Shown here in pieces: positions 24,901 to 36,494 of a DNA stretch of 64,000 nt. The position numbers were made by a program, and so were the translations under genes. Within the stretch, counting starts at the first letter, position 1; the number at the start of each line of letters is the position of its first letter. Source of the DNA: Tetracladium setigerum (Eukaryota; Ascomycota; Leotiomycetes; Helotiales); contig PZJY01000003.1 of NCBI GenBank assembly GCA_031472005.1, forward strand, positions 2,976,001-3,040,000, written 5' to 3'. The notes under the pieces were generated by a model that was given only the letters and a program-made list of their open reading frames with translations, had not been told where the DNA came from and searched no databases.

Positions 24901-25642
24901 AACACCTTCGGTTTCATTGCCAAGGCTATTGGTCCTCAAGATGTTCTTGCAACTTTACTTAACAATCTTCGAGTTCAAGAGCGTCAATCCCGTGTTTGCA
25001 CAGCTGTGGCTATTGGAATCGTAGCCGAAACCTGCGCTCCTTTCACTGTTCTCCCAGCCCTCATGAACGAATACCGCGTCCCCGAACTCAACGTACAAAA
25101 CGGAGTTCTCAAATCACTCTCCTTCCTGTTCGAAGTAAGTTTCCAGCTCCCTCCTACTCAACTTCACCTACACAAAAAGAATATGCTAACACACCCTCCT
25201 TTAGTACATCGGCGAAATGGCCAAAGACTACGTCTACGCCGTAACCCCCCTCCTCGAAGACGCACTCATCGACCGAGACCAAGTCCATCGCCAAACTGCC
25301 GCCTCAGTCGTCAAACACGTCGCACTCGGCGTCGTCGGTCTCGGCTGCGAAGACGCTATGGTCCACCTCCTCAACCTTCTCTACCCCAATCTCTTCGAAA
25401 CCTCCCCTCACGTCATCGATCGTATCATCGAAGCTATTGATGCCATCCGCATGGCTATCGGTCCGGGACTGACGATGAATTATGTGTGGGCTGGTTTGTA
25501 TCATCCGGCGAGGAAGGTGAGGGTGCCGTATTGGACGATTCATAATAATATTTATGTTAGTGCGGCGGATGCGATGGTGCCGTATTATTTGAATCTTGGG
25601 GAGGAGAACATGGAGAGGGATGAGTTGATGATTGTTATTTGA
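21911..25642 (+). CDS. HSH155: Splicing factor 3B subunit 1 (SF3B1/Hsh155), one frame break
   Basis: Core U2 snRNP scaffold that clamps the branch-point duplex; about 1,220 aa, normal for the family. The disordered N-terminus has U2AF-ligand-like Arg-Trp motifs (KRKQRWD, KRSRWDKTP) and TP sites. The HEAT-repeat superhelix occupies about residues 400-1,200, with diagnostic ILNPLW, AVGYIIPLMDEEYANYY, LYHPARKVRVPYW and NIYVSAADAMVPYY. Exons are 21911-25134 and 25205-25642; the 70-nt intron (GTAAGT...TTTAG) joins SFLFE to YIGEMAKDY. Frame break: at 23866-23869 (GGGG) one more G restores WSG-ARKQRGKGLAGFLKAV; as given, the first frame ends at 23935. SF3B1 is essential in yeasts, so pseudogenisation is unlikely. 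The last exon shows a sharp switch from C-ending to G-ending codons near 25445. Confidence 0.95.
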
Positions 25643-27046
25643 GATGTTACTTGGAGTGTGAGAGAGTCAGAGAGAGAGATGGGTTGGGTAGATGGATGGA
25701 TGGGTGGGGTTAACTTTAATGGGAATGGAATGAATGAAGAATGGATGGATGGATAATTTGGTGTCTTTCTTTTCCCCTCCCTTTTCGCCGACTGGAAAAA
25801 GAGAGAGAGACAGCGAGCGCCAGCCAGAACCAGATTGAGCGATAGTCGGGAAGGAAGAAGCAGGAAGGAGATGTAGTAAGAAGGAAAGAAAGCAAAGAAG
25901 AAAGAGAGAGAGGAAGAAAGTGAGAGAGGAAGGAAAAGAAAAGAAATGGCGTTTTGCTTTAGTGCCTCTTTCTTTACCTGGAGGGGGGATAGTTAGCGAT
26001 TTGTATTGATTTGTTGTAAGAATACGTGCGGCGGGGGTTTTATATAGTACCTAGGTTAGTTGAAAGCAAGCAAGCAATCTAGCAAATGCAAAGCAAAGTA
26101 AAGAAGTCAGTATCCAAGAATGAAAAGTAGCAGCTTTCTTTTTTCTTGCGCGATCTTCCCAATCCAAGTCATATAATATCACCCACCATTTTTTAACTCA
26201 TTAGCACATTTCCCTCAAGATCCTCCGGCCGTGCAAGGGACGTATTTATATGATTTCCTTGTTTTATTGGGGCGGGCCATAAAAACGCTACTTGATTTAG
26301 CTAATAAACTCTCTTCTCTCCACTGATTCCTCTCTTCCTCTCTTCTTCTTCTCACTCTCAACCCTCAACCCTCAACTCGTTACTTTCCTCATTGCCTCCC
26401 CTACCTCACTTGACCTCACCTCCCTTAACCCAACCTCATTCCACCCGATACTCCCATTCTTGAGGAAGGAAAAACAATTCATCAAAACCCAACAAACTCC
26501 CATTTCCTCTGGAAAACATCAAGTCGTTCAGTGAGTGCATGCGTGCATCGGCAATCCTTTGCAAAAAAAAAGGAGAGAAACCCGAGAGAGAGCGAGAGAG
26601 AGAGAAAATCATAAAAAAAAAGCAAAGTTATCAAGGCCGCGCAACGCCTCCTCCTCCACCCTTCCATTATTGCCTCTTCTTTCCCCTCCTCTTAAAAAAA
26701 AATGGAAGAAAAACCCCCGCAATCGACATTGGTAATTTGATATGGAGGGGAAAAGACGCAGATCGTGTGATGAGTGGGCCATTCAGCCAGGGATATGCAA
26801 ATTCGGGTGCTGCTCCGTTTTACGCCGTTGTACTCCAACCGAAGAAAAAAGTAAGAAGTGATAATTCCCTCCACCGGATGTTTTGCCGTTGTGTGTAATT
26901 TGTTTGTAATTTGGGGAAAGAAAAAAGACAAAGAGAGAGCTGTGGAGAAAAAGCTGCCGGGTTGGGATCGAAGACTGCAGGGTCCGTTTCGGGTCCTTTT
27001 TAAAGGTATTGAGTTTGGACGATGCTGAACCAGATGGCCAGGGTAA
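25643..27046. other. Intergenic region between convergent genes
   Basis: Purine-rich (GA and GGAT repeats) to about 25950, then mixed. A strongly pyrimidine-rich block at about 26320-26470 is followed by GA-rich sequence at 26560-26610. The pyrimidine block resembles a fungal promoter leader, yet no downstream ORF is convincing. A short or non-coding transcript is possible. Confidence 0.5.
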
Positions 27047-29791
27047 TCATCGAGTCCATCTCGGACGAAAAGTCACATTCGACGGACTCCCCGGACTCCC
27101 ACGCTCTCTATGGCCTGCGATGGGCACCTCCACCGTCGTATCATATGGATTTCTCACGCGATGAGCCGACCCAAAAGCAAAAGCTCCTCCATTGAAATTC
27201 TCCTGATCCCATCTAGGACTGTCGGCTCTCGCCGCTTGGGCAGATAATGAGGAGGTGGGGGATGTATTGTTATTAGCAAAGTTGAGACGCGCAGTTGCTT
27301 CCTGCGACCTGGCATGCGCAGTGCTAGCTCCTCCCACGACTTCCTGAGAGTATTGTTCGGGTACGCGATCTCCGCCCGGAACGAATGAACCGACTGCTAC
27401 AGCGGGAGATGCTTCCGAGCCAGTCGAAGGGACACCTGCTCCAGTGGAGGTTCGATTTGCTGACATGGTGTTTGAGGCTGAGGGAGATATGTTGTTTGGT
27501 GCTGAGGGAGTGATACGACGTGGGGACCCGAAAGTTACCGGACTACCAGCGGAAGGAGGACCCAGTCCTAGAACTACACGCTGGGATGAAGCGAGTCTAG
27601 AGTAACCAGTGGGTGTCGATCGACTGAAGGATGGTTGATTTGGTCGTCCATTGGCTCGACCTCGATTGGGACGGCGACGTTCTGGGGATTCGTACGTGAC
27701 TGCTCGTCCCGGGGAAACATATGACGAGTCTCTGTGCGGCGAGCTGTCATTGTCCATTGACATGGCTTGTGCAGAGCTTCTAAATTAAAGGTTAAATGCG
27801 TCAAGGTTTGAAAGCTGGGTGGAAAATACCTTTGGTATGCGAGGGTTGACTCGTATCGTGCTCGAGCTAGGGCAAGTCGGCCTGGATCATTGCGGTCTCG
27901 CTCACGAATTAATCTATACCTGCAATACGAGCTTAGCAAATGATGCGGATTTTACTGACCGGAAACACGTGTATTTAATACTTACTGCTCTAGTAAAGCC
28001 GTTTTTCTGCTTGAACTTTCCGAAGGGAGTTTGTCTCGGCAATAAGGGCAAGAATCTGCGTCTTCAAACCACTTTTTGATGCAAATATTTCCGAAGATGT
28101 GCTTGCATTTTGGCAACTTGAGAGGTGTCTCGACGACCCCTTCAGGATTCGGGGTACCGAACCCATTGTAGCAGATGATGCAGTTTGTGTCCTCACCTTC
28201 TGCCCTGACCTCATCGATGGTCATTTTGATGAGAGCAGCGAGTGCGTCCTTTGAGGGTACCTTTTTGGATGTCGAGGCTATTGCACCTCGTACAGCTGCC
28301 ATGACTAGATAAAGAGTTAGCACGACTATCTGCTTTGCAGGACCCGAAGGAGTTTTGAGTAAAAGCCAAATTTGCTCATTCAAGATCAGAATCGCAGCAG
28401 CCAAGGTTAATGATGAAAGAGGGTCTACATCACACTTACTTCTCTCGTCATCTTCCTCATACAGATAATCTGCATGTCTTCGATATCTCTCCGTGTAATC
28501 TGGGCTCAACTCGCCATCATCATCATCAAACAGACCTTCACCTCAAAATCAATAACTGCAGAATGGAGGAGACCACACAGACATATCTGGAATGGGAACT
28601 AAAGAGGGAAGAATACGCACTGGTAGCTTGCCGAGGAGGGACACGATTACGAGACGTGGCTGTAGCCGAAACTTGTTCGTTTGCTTGTCGAGAATTCACC
28701 ATGTCAGATGGACGTTCCAGTGAAACTGCTTTAAATTAGCAAGTAATCCCATAATTTGACCTTGGTAGAATGGGTCGTACCATTTGTTCTATGAGAAGTT
28801 GAGTTTGATCCGACTTCAGCTGCAGCTGTGTTTGAAGCACTTGGTCGTTGATGAGTCTGAGCTGGTTCTGTATTTGCGGGAGTCGATCGGAGTTGAGCAT
28901 TGATTCGGTCACGAATATTAGCATCACGTTCTGCTCGTGAACCCTGCCATATTGGTCTCTGAGGCAGGTAGGTGGGATTCGAATTCGGCAGCGCTGATGA
29001 TGGTCCTCTGTTGATATTGACGTTAGAATAGTACTCAAATACAGAATTTTTGACTGCAAACGAAGTAAGGAAAATCCCTTCTAGACAATTCCACTGATAC
29101 GGAGGAACACAAAGGAAACAGTAAAGATCTCTCCTTCACAGGCCTCGGCTGCTCTGCTCTCCCAAAATGAAATAAACTTGGTTCAATAATACCACAGAAA
29201 GGGTCGTTTGAATGATGCGGGGTATGCCATGGACTTAAATTGAACTGGACCTACGAGAACGAAGCTAGATTTTGGCCATTGGGGTCCGAACTAGAATTTA
29301 CCATCGACGATTGATATGAATAGTATGGAGGGGCAGCGTAATAGTTCGGTGCATTCATCCAAGCCTGACCGGCACCACCACCGTGAAGACCATTCATATA
29401 TCTGTGCATACGATGTGTCGTCTGCTGCTCATGGAATGGAGAGGCCATAGACAGATCGTATTGCGGAGCAAAGTGAGCAGGGAAAGGAAGTCCATATGCT
29501 TGGTCCAAACCCGAGGGTTGTTTGGTGGGTTGTTTGGCATGGTTAGTCCTCCATGATGCCACCTCCCAAAGGCTGAAACGTCATGAACTGGATCGTAAGG
29601 TTGCCCCTCTCGAAGAGCATTGCCTCGTGGGGATGTGTTATCATTTTGACCAGGCGGCCGGAAGGCGTACGGCGATCCCTGGCTGCACACATACTGATGT
29701 GCGGCCGACCCTGTTGTTGCTGCTGCTGCTGCTGATGCGGCTGCTGTGAAATTGCCTGTCCTTCGTCCATAGTGTAGTCCATAGCATCCAT
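27047..29791 (-). CDS. RING-finger protein, probable E3 ligase (two frame breaks)
   Basis: About 702 aa on seven exons: 29791-29255, 29007-28781, 28725-28621, 28535-28440, 28304-27986, 27919-27830 and 27779-27047. The order is: poly-Gln and Tyr/Pro-rich N-terminus, disordered Asn/Ser region, acidic DDDDGELSPDY patch, helix AVRGAIASTSKKVPSKDAL, the RING (CIICYNGFG...PKCKHIFGNICIKKWFE...SCPYCRDKLP), a basic helix, and a disordered Ser/Pro/Arg tail. All junctions keep phase. Exon 1 needs two extra bases, at 29709-29711 and 29515-29517, to join three overlapping frames (QQQG-SAAHQYVC and NNP-SGLDQAYG); only with both does its phase match exon 2. Intron 1 is long (247 nt). Intron 4 (135 nt) is stop-free and in frame. 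The 5' end is the least certain; exon 1 might be a separate gene. Confidence 0.75.
29712..29748 (-). repeat. Poly-Gln-encoding CAG/CAA repeat
   Basis: A run of CAG/CAA codons in exon 1 of the RING gene encodes a Gln tract of about eight residues. The neighbouring frame break at 29709-29711 lies at its edge. Confidence 0.7.
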
Positions 29792-32620
29792 GATCCCCAC
29801 GCCACTACCGATGGTTGTGTTGTGAGGAATCCAAGGGTCGAGGAATGCTCGAGATCCAACACAATCGAGGCGGAGTTGTGGACTTCGAGATCAAAGGTTG
29901 TTTGTCGGATGCTTTCAGCTTCGATTCTTGGGGACCACGCAGCTTCGCAATGGAGAAATGGCACGGCAGATATGATTTGATTTGATCGATGAGTCCGACC
30001 CAGGATCGAGAGTTGTTGTAGTTGTCGTTGTCGTCTTGGAGTTGGGATCTGGCTGAGGCTCGAGAGGGGTGGGCGGTGGAAGTGGACGTCGTTGTTGGAG
30101 TTGTCGTTGTGGTGGTGGTTGAAGTGGCAGTCGGAGATGGAGGGGCTGTGTTGATACTGGTATCGAGGGGATGGGATGGGATGGGATGGGAAGAATGGTG
30201 AAGAGAAGCTGACGAACAATGAAAAAGTGAAGTCGGAGAGAGCGAGAGAGAAGAGGAGAAGAGTCGAGCAGGCTGGCCGGGAGAGTGGTGAATCCAAACC
30301 AAACTAAACCATTCGTTCAGGTGAGATCGGGATAGTGAGTGGTGCTAAGGTTAGAAGAGGTCGCCCAAGCAAGCCTGCTGCACGCACGTTCCGAGGAATG
30401 AGTGACTGTGCTGGGTGTGATGTTATGTAACTTTCCCAGGATCACGACGAATAAGATATAAACCGTACATAACGGAGTGATATATTATTCTACATTTATC
30501 ATTATAATTATTCCTATTTTGGTTTATTGTTATACTTTATTTTAGTATTCCATTAATTCATTTTCTTTTCATCCAACCCTCTCTGTGTCTTCTCACTATC
30601 TATTCTTGGCTCGACCAGCTCTGAACCGTTTCACCTCTCGCTCATCATGAACTTAACTACTTCCTTACACTTTCCTTAGCAGCAACGGCAGAAAAAACGA
30701 CATCATACACACACGCAAGAATGGATGCACGATTCGTCGTCGTCCTTCCTTTTCACGGCTGACGAGACCGAAACCGAGACCCGACCGAGCCATTCCTTTT
30801 GATTATTCTTACACTACTACGATGTAGGTACCAACTACAGGACTCTAATCTGCGACTCTACCTCTTCAATAATAACAGTCAGCTTCGAAAGACTTCCTCC
30901 ATACGGACATACTAATACTAATACTACTAAGTTCCACCAACTCAACTCTCGTCAAATCTCTCTCTCTCTCTCTCTCTCTTCTTCAATATCCACATCCTCA
31001 CAACCGACGCCGCAATTGCGTTTTCCCAACCTCGACCCCTCCCCCTCCATCAACACATCTCGCTCACCCTCGTCACTCCCTCCACCGCTATCAACAATCG
31101 ATAATGGATAAGGAAAGTGGATGCTACGGCGGGCAATTGACCAGGACTCGAGCCTCTAGCGTGGATGGCCGAGGGTCAGATCCTCCGTACCGCCTTTCGT
31201 GGTGGATCCCAAGCAATTAAAGAACGTCAGATGCGATGCGCCGAGATTGCTATTGAAAATCATCCAGATCACGCTCATTATTCTTCCGAGACTTCCACTA
31301 CTTCCTCGAGCAGATGCTGTTGCTAGGATAGGACTAGGATAGAACATCGCCAGATTATTCAGGACCAAGGACGACGAAGGACCAGAATCAATCAAACCGA
31401 ACAAATGCTCGGCCCCCCAAGATTCCACACCTCGGAGTCCACACACGACGGCTGAAACTCAGTTGTGTTCCACCGCCAAAACCTGACGGAAACAGAACAA
31501 CAAAAACCAGAATTAATATCCCTCCGCCGTCCCCTTTCGGCCATCAACCTAAAAGCCCAAAGTTTGTGCTGCTTCTTCTCTGCGACCTTGGTCGAAAGTA
31601 GTCAAATCAGCCGGCCAAACTCTCCCTCTCCCTCTCCCTCCATCCTTACTCCTCCCTCTTCCAAGCTTCATGGCCAAACCTGGGAGGCCTGGATGTTGGA
31701 ACTTCGGAGGTGGTGATGTGCTCCTGGTCATTTGATGGAGTCCAAAGGCGGTGAGGACGGAACAGCTGATCTGGATCTGGATCTCAATCTCAATCTCAAA
31801 CTCGAAACCTCTGAGAAACTTATTTCTCCGCATCTCAAAGACAACAATTTTATTTTGACGCACCATCAACACTTTTCGAGTCTACTTTACAGGCTTCCCG
31901 GCGACAGAAACATCATTGCTGGTCCTCCTCGGCCGATGCGACAGTTGTGGTGCACGACATGAATTCAGCCACTTTTCCCGCTGTCCGTTCCCCTCATCTT
32001 CACTACGACTGACAGCCGTACATTTATTTACGGAGTTCCCTTGACCAACAGCCTGAAGGTCTGTTTATTATTCCGACATCCATTCCGACTTCTATACACC
32101 GGGTATCATCCGCTTTGCGACTCCCACCTTTGCACACCAAGCCCCGAGGGCGATTCCTCTGTTTGATCCGTCGCTCCATGTCTTCATCTCTCTCCGTTAT
32201 CACCATCTGTTCTTGTATCGTTCCGTTGTTTTGTTGCTTCGTTGCTCTCTGCTGCTGTTCCTGCTGGCTGCGTGTCTTCGCGCATCCGTTCATTTGGGTT
32301 TTCATCGGCCGCATTCCCTGTTAAACTAGTTAGTTGACTGGCATGCTCCCTTCAACTTTAATGCAACAAGCTTCGACCATGACAAGGCCAGCATATATCC
32401 CCTTCACCTCGGCAACAAGTTTGTTTCTGCATTTATTGAAGCAAGTTATTTGCTTTAGTGAATGCATTCCGAGTTTGAAAAGGTTCCACAGAAGGTGGCA
32501 TTTGGGCTTTGCGTTGTTGAGTAAGGCTCGGTGAGAGAGTACTTGCCTGGAGAAGGATCCCGATTTTCAGGAGCATGGAGGCTATCTGGTTGGACTTCCA
32601 TTTCCATTTCCATCGCGCTT
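29792..32620. other. Divergent promoter region and uncertain transcribed stretch
   Basis: 29.8-30.3 kb is G/A-rich and is probably the 5' UTR and promoter of the minus-strand RING gene. From 30.5 to 31.1 kb the + strand is C/T-rich, like a promoter for a + strand gene. ATGs at 31104 and 31165 open short frames; the second encodes 53 aa ending in three cysteines and stops at 31326. I could not build a convincing multi-exon gene between 31.1 and 32.6 kb. Confidence 0.45.
30957..30979. repeat. (TC)n microsatellite
   Basis: About 11 TC dinucleotides lie in a pyrimidine-rich, promoter-like block. Confidence 0.8.
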
Positions 32621-32921
32621 CTATCTCCTGGGGCGACTGTTCAAGTGTTAGTAAGTTTCCCCACCGAGTGGATGTCAGACTCTACTTGCCCAAGGAAGTC
32701 CCATCGGCCATATCGCGTTGAATACCTCTTCGGAGGACAATGACTGCAACCAAAGTACCTGGAAGAGCGAGAAATATCATCAAAATACCAAAAATCAGCT
32801 GATATATTGCCTCTGGATCCCATTGCGGAGACTGGATGGGTTGAGATGAGGTGGATAACGTGGGAGGACTTGGTGTGACCAGCAAGGCTGCGTGGCTGAG
32901 GGGAGAAGGTACGGATGGCAT
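32621..32921 (-). CDS. Tiny single-pass membrane protein (83 aa)
   Basis: Function unknown. Ser/Pro-rich N-terminus, then WDPEAIYQLIFGILMIFLAL with the hydrophobic helix continuing through PGTLVAVIVL at about residues 38-64, then a positively charged cytosolic-type tail (RRGIQRD). Exons are 32921-32686 and 32636-32621; the 49-nt intron has a textbook TTACTAAC branch point and ACAG acceptor, and the last exon adds only NRPRR. Intron quality and a coherent helix argue for a gene. The start could lie upstream in another exon. Confidence 0.5.
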
Positions 32922-34321
32922 GTCGACACGGAGCGCAGCTCTTTGATGATATTAGCGTACAGTAGCGGTGTGAGACGAGGTTAAGAAGAAGAAGAGGTCG
33001 ATGTACAATACAAAGTCGGGACCTCTCATGTAATAAGTAGTACGTTCTATTTTGGTTTGTTTGGTTGAAAAGAAGAGAGAGAGACAATACAGAAGAAAAG
33101 TCGGATTCAGGGTACCTTGGGATTTGTTGTCAATGATCGCTGACGGGGAGCGATGCTCTGGGATGGGATATATCCTTTCGGTTATTTGCACAGATTTACG
33201 GGCGGGCTTGTATGCCCGTATTTATCGAGACCCAGGACGGACAGGAAGGAGCGTCTTCCTAGTTTTGCCTCACAATCAGCCCGTTACCGCCAAGCACAGA
33301 ACACCCTTCTCACCTTCTCTGGACCAATCCCCCCTAGTCGACCGAAGCTAACTTTGTGAAGGCAGCGGCTGTCGTTGCGTAACTGTGCGACTTTGCAAAT
33401 CTTCAAAGGCGGTATGCTACGTGCTGCGCCCTGACCGAAACCTATCCAACTCACTGGTAGGTAGTGGTGGAGGCGACCGAGGTGGTTAAGGTGGTCAAGG
33501 TGGAAATCAATCTTTTGCGCTGTAACAAGGGAAAGAGATAGTGTTCGTTCTGTTTGCTTATTGAATTTTGTCTAAACTGAAGACTTGACAATTCTGATGG
33601 GCGTGTGGCCATTCCTTACTATATATATGCACAGTTGCTCAGAAGTGATGAGGCCATTTCTGAAGGGCGGGTATTAAGCAATTACGCACCCTCATCATTA
33701 TCATTTTGAAATCGCGATTTAATTGATTGTGCGATTAACGTGAGCTCCATGGTGGTTCCAGCACTGGAACGTAGGTTGGCCTTCGTTTTTTGTGCCAGTG
33801 CGCTGATTCTTTGTGGCTGACAACAATCGATTTACTATCAATTAAATGTCAATCAAACAGACAGAATGGTAGGAGTCTCAGCCTTCTCTGGAAAGGGGTT
33901 CCTGAGATCTGAAATCACTTTGCTTATGGTCGGCTATCAGCCCGACGTGTTGTTGTTCGTTGCTTCGTGAAACAATCAATTCACTATCAATTTGGCTCCA
34001 ATCGAAAGAGAGAAACTGTTGACTCCCAGCACTAATGCCCCTTGCTGAAGGTGACCAGCTATCCTTCAAGTACGCCAGTAATGGTTGTTAGGTTTATACC
34101 AGTCTTGTGTCAAGGCTAGAGTCGATCCCGTGCCTGGTGCATAGCGGGGGTAGCCACACATCAAGTGACAATCAATTGTCAATCAATTTGCACCAATGAA
34201 ACTCATGCAAGTCCGTGCATCACGCAGCATCAAGTGAGCTGAGGTTGGAAGTACGAGCCTCACAAAAAATATTGATACAGACCTCTCTTGTCCTCAACCT
34301 TGCTACTCTCTTCTCTTTCAT
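32922..34321. other. Intergenic region with degenerate repeats
   Basis: AT-rich, with no convincing ORF. Three imperfect copies of an ACAATCRATT...CTATCAATT-like element lie near 33821, 33970 and 34167. Confidence 0.5.
33821..34200. repeat. Three degenerate copies of an ACAATCRATT-type element
   Basis: Copies begin near 33821, 33970 and 34167. Each has ACAATC followed by ATT, with TCAATT soon after. The first two also share ACTATCAATT and a purine-rich tail about 25 bases further on. They look like an old, diverged local repeat. Confidence 0.4.
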
Positions 34322-36494
34322 ATGTTCTTTGAAATCTCCAAAATGCCTTGCAATTATCATGATCATCACTGGCCAATCGAAGGAATATACACTCTCGTTA
34401 TAGAACGTTGCGAAACTCGATGTGGGTGGTGTTCAAAGTACGAGAGCAACCAAGTAACCAACCTGCGAGCTGTAAGTAAAGTTCTCCTTGTTCATTATGG
34501 AGGCTCATTCAATTTTAATCCAACTAACGTAACAGCATGCTCGCACTCACCTCAAGAATGATTCCGAAGGTACCTTGCGTGGCATCACCATTCAACGTAA
34601 TACGGCCGGAAGGCCTAAAATCCAGTTGGAACATTCAACTAAACGGCGACGACTGGAAAGTTCATTGTTATCGCCCAACGTATCACTCTCTCGCACCGTT
34701 GGCGACGGCGTTCAAGCAAAAGAAGAGCTAAATACTACCTCCAAATGGGAAGAAAACGCTGCCTCGAGCGAGCGGAGAGCATCTCCACAAAGAGATTCCA
34801 GACGACATGAAATACAGCCACAACAAATTGACGGCTACAAGGCTCTTGGAACTTCTTCCCCTACCAATACGCATCACGACATCCATGTCCAGCAAGGAGA
34901 GGTTACGACTTCTGCGCCATCACGACAGGACCACGCTGCAACGACCTCGCTGAGAAATAAGTTTCTGCCTCCGCCAAAAGTTTAATTCGGTTTGGAAGGG
35001 AGCAATCCACATTGCCGGCCATCCCCGATTGCCAATTATTCCCCCTCTCGCCAACGATGGATGAAGCTGCTGGAATATTAAGTCCATCCTGGCCTACATC
35101 GTTTGATTCAGTAAAAACACTACCCGCCATTAATGGTGATAAGATTATGTCAGATCCATGGCCAGAATTTCTCCGAAATCCTGGCGAGCAAACTCATGTC
35201 TCGGCATCGTTTACAACCAAGTACCCAAGCTCGATTCGACACGACAACTCTAACCCACACGACCGTCGTCCTGACCCGAAACCCCTACCAAATCCCTCCA
35301 GCGTCAATGAAGAATTCGACCAGTTACCTGCAGATGAAATCTCACTCTTCGACCCTCCGCGAGGTGAATTGCGACAGAGGAAGACACGCTTCAATTGTGA
35401 GTTCCCAGGTTGCAAGAGACAGGCGAGACTTGGAGGTTTCACAACAGTTAATGATTTGGATCGGCACACGAGGAGCAAGCACCCGCAGGCTCTTCCGGAA
35501 TCAGCATCGGCAAAAAGGTTTCGTTGTACGGTTCCAGGTTGCAAATCCAAGGAAAAGTCTTGGCCACGTCTAGATAACTTTAGGAGTCATCTGAAGCGAG
35601 TCCATTCTGAACAGCTTCGAAAGAATGAGGATTTCGAAGAAACCATACGACGGTAAGAGAATATTAACAGCACCTTTACGAAAATAGAATATAGGCTAAT
35701 AGTACTAGTGGCGAATATCGAGAGACAATAAATTTGGACTCTGACCAGAATTTACCACGCCAAATTCAACCAGAGTCTACACATGCAAAAAGGCCGGCGA
35801 GTAACCAGCCAACATCCAACGGAACAGCCGCTTCACAGAACGAAACCATTCATATAAATGATCCGAATGTGAATGCGTCGAAACCAGAACTGGAGTCAGA
35901 GTTAGAAGCGGACTTAGAGTCAGGAGCTCTCTCATGTCCAAGTAGTGAGTTCGACGATTTAGCTCGTTTATGTATTCATCTAAAGAGATTAGATTCAACA
36001 ACATCACTACCAATACCAAAACGAGATTTTCGTGGTATTCAGGTTATGTTAGGCTATTTGGAATCGTATATTATGCCATCGATATACTACATATTAGAAC
36101 AAGATGGTTAGGCCCCATGGTTCCACCAAGTCATGTTAGTTACTTTACAACTAACTGCAACGATAATGTAGCTCGACTTCGGTCCCTAAAACCAACTTTT
36201 GCCGCAGGATTACAACCTTCAGGAGTTTTACAGTTCTGCAAGCAATGTTTCGTTCGGAACGATTTCTATAGTTTGCTCCAAGAAGGCACAATCCTACGGC
36301 ACAAATTTAGGCGACTTCCTGACTGCTGCGAGCATGTAGCAGTCTATAAAGAGCAGGTATTCTATGCTGAAAACTGGTGTCGTTTGTATATGAGGGTTTA
36401 TGGAGGTGAATTGTTTGTATCGCTGTATAAGTCGGCAGAGGAAGAATTTAAAGCATACATGAATGCGAAGAAGGAGGCGACAAGAGAATCTTAG
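34322..36494 (+). CDS. C2H2 zinc-finger protein, putative transcription factor (one frame break)
   Basis: About 664 aa. Finger 1, CGWCSKYESNQVTNLRAHARTH, is at about residues 34-55. Two atypical long fingers follow a disordered Ser/Pro stretch: C-EFPGC...DRHTRSKH at about 338-366 and CTVPGC...RSHLKRVH at about 381-408. The C-terminal part is acidic and then Cys-containing (QFCKQC, RLPDCCEHV). Exons are 34322-34471, 34536-35652, 35703-36106 and 36172-36494; introns are 64, 50 and 65 nt, and the last contains CTAAC before TAG. Exon 2 needs one extra base: adding an A to AAAA at 34976-34979 turns an early stop into PPK-SLIRFGREQS and makes exon 2 phase match exon 3. The start is either 34322 or MPCNY at 34343. 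Fungal genomes hold many such orphan C2H2 proteins; the target is unknown. Confidence 0.7.

Noticed and set aside
24328..24939. 203-codon minus-strand frame inside HSH155
   Set aside because: Antisense shadow of a conserved coding exon.
29641..30302. Two long minus-strand frames (218 and 165 codons) upstream of the RING start
   Set aside because: Ser/Thr/His low complexity from a skewed 5' region; they overlap each other and run out of frame with the RING exon.
31165..31326. 53-aa + strand frame ending in three cysteines after a promoter-like leader
   Set aside because: Short, without conserved features, and no continuation exon found; kept only as a note in the intergenic entry.
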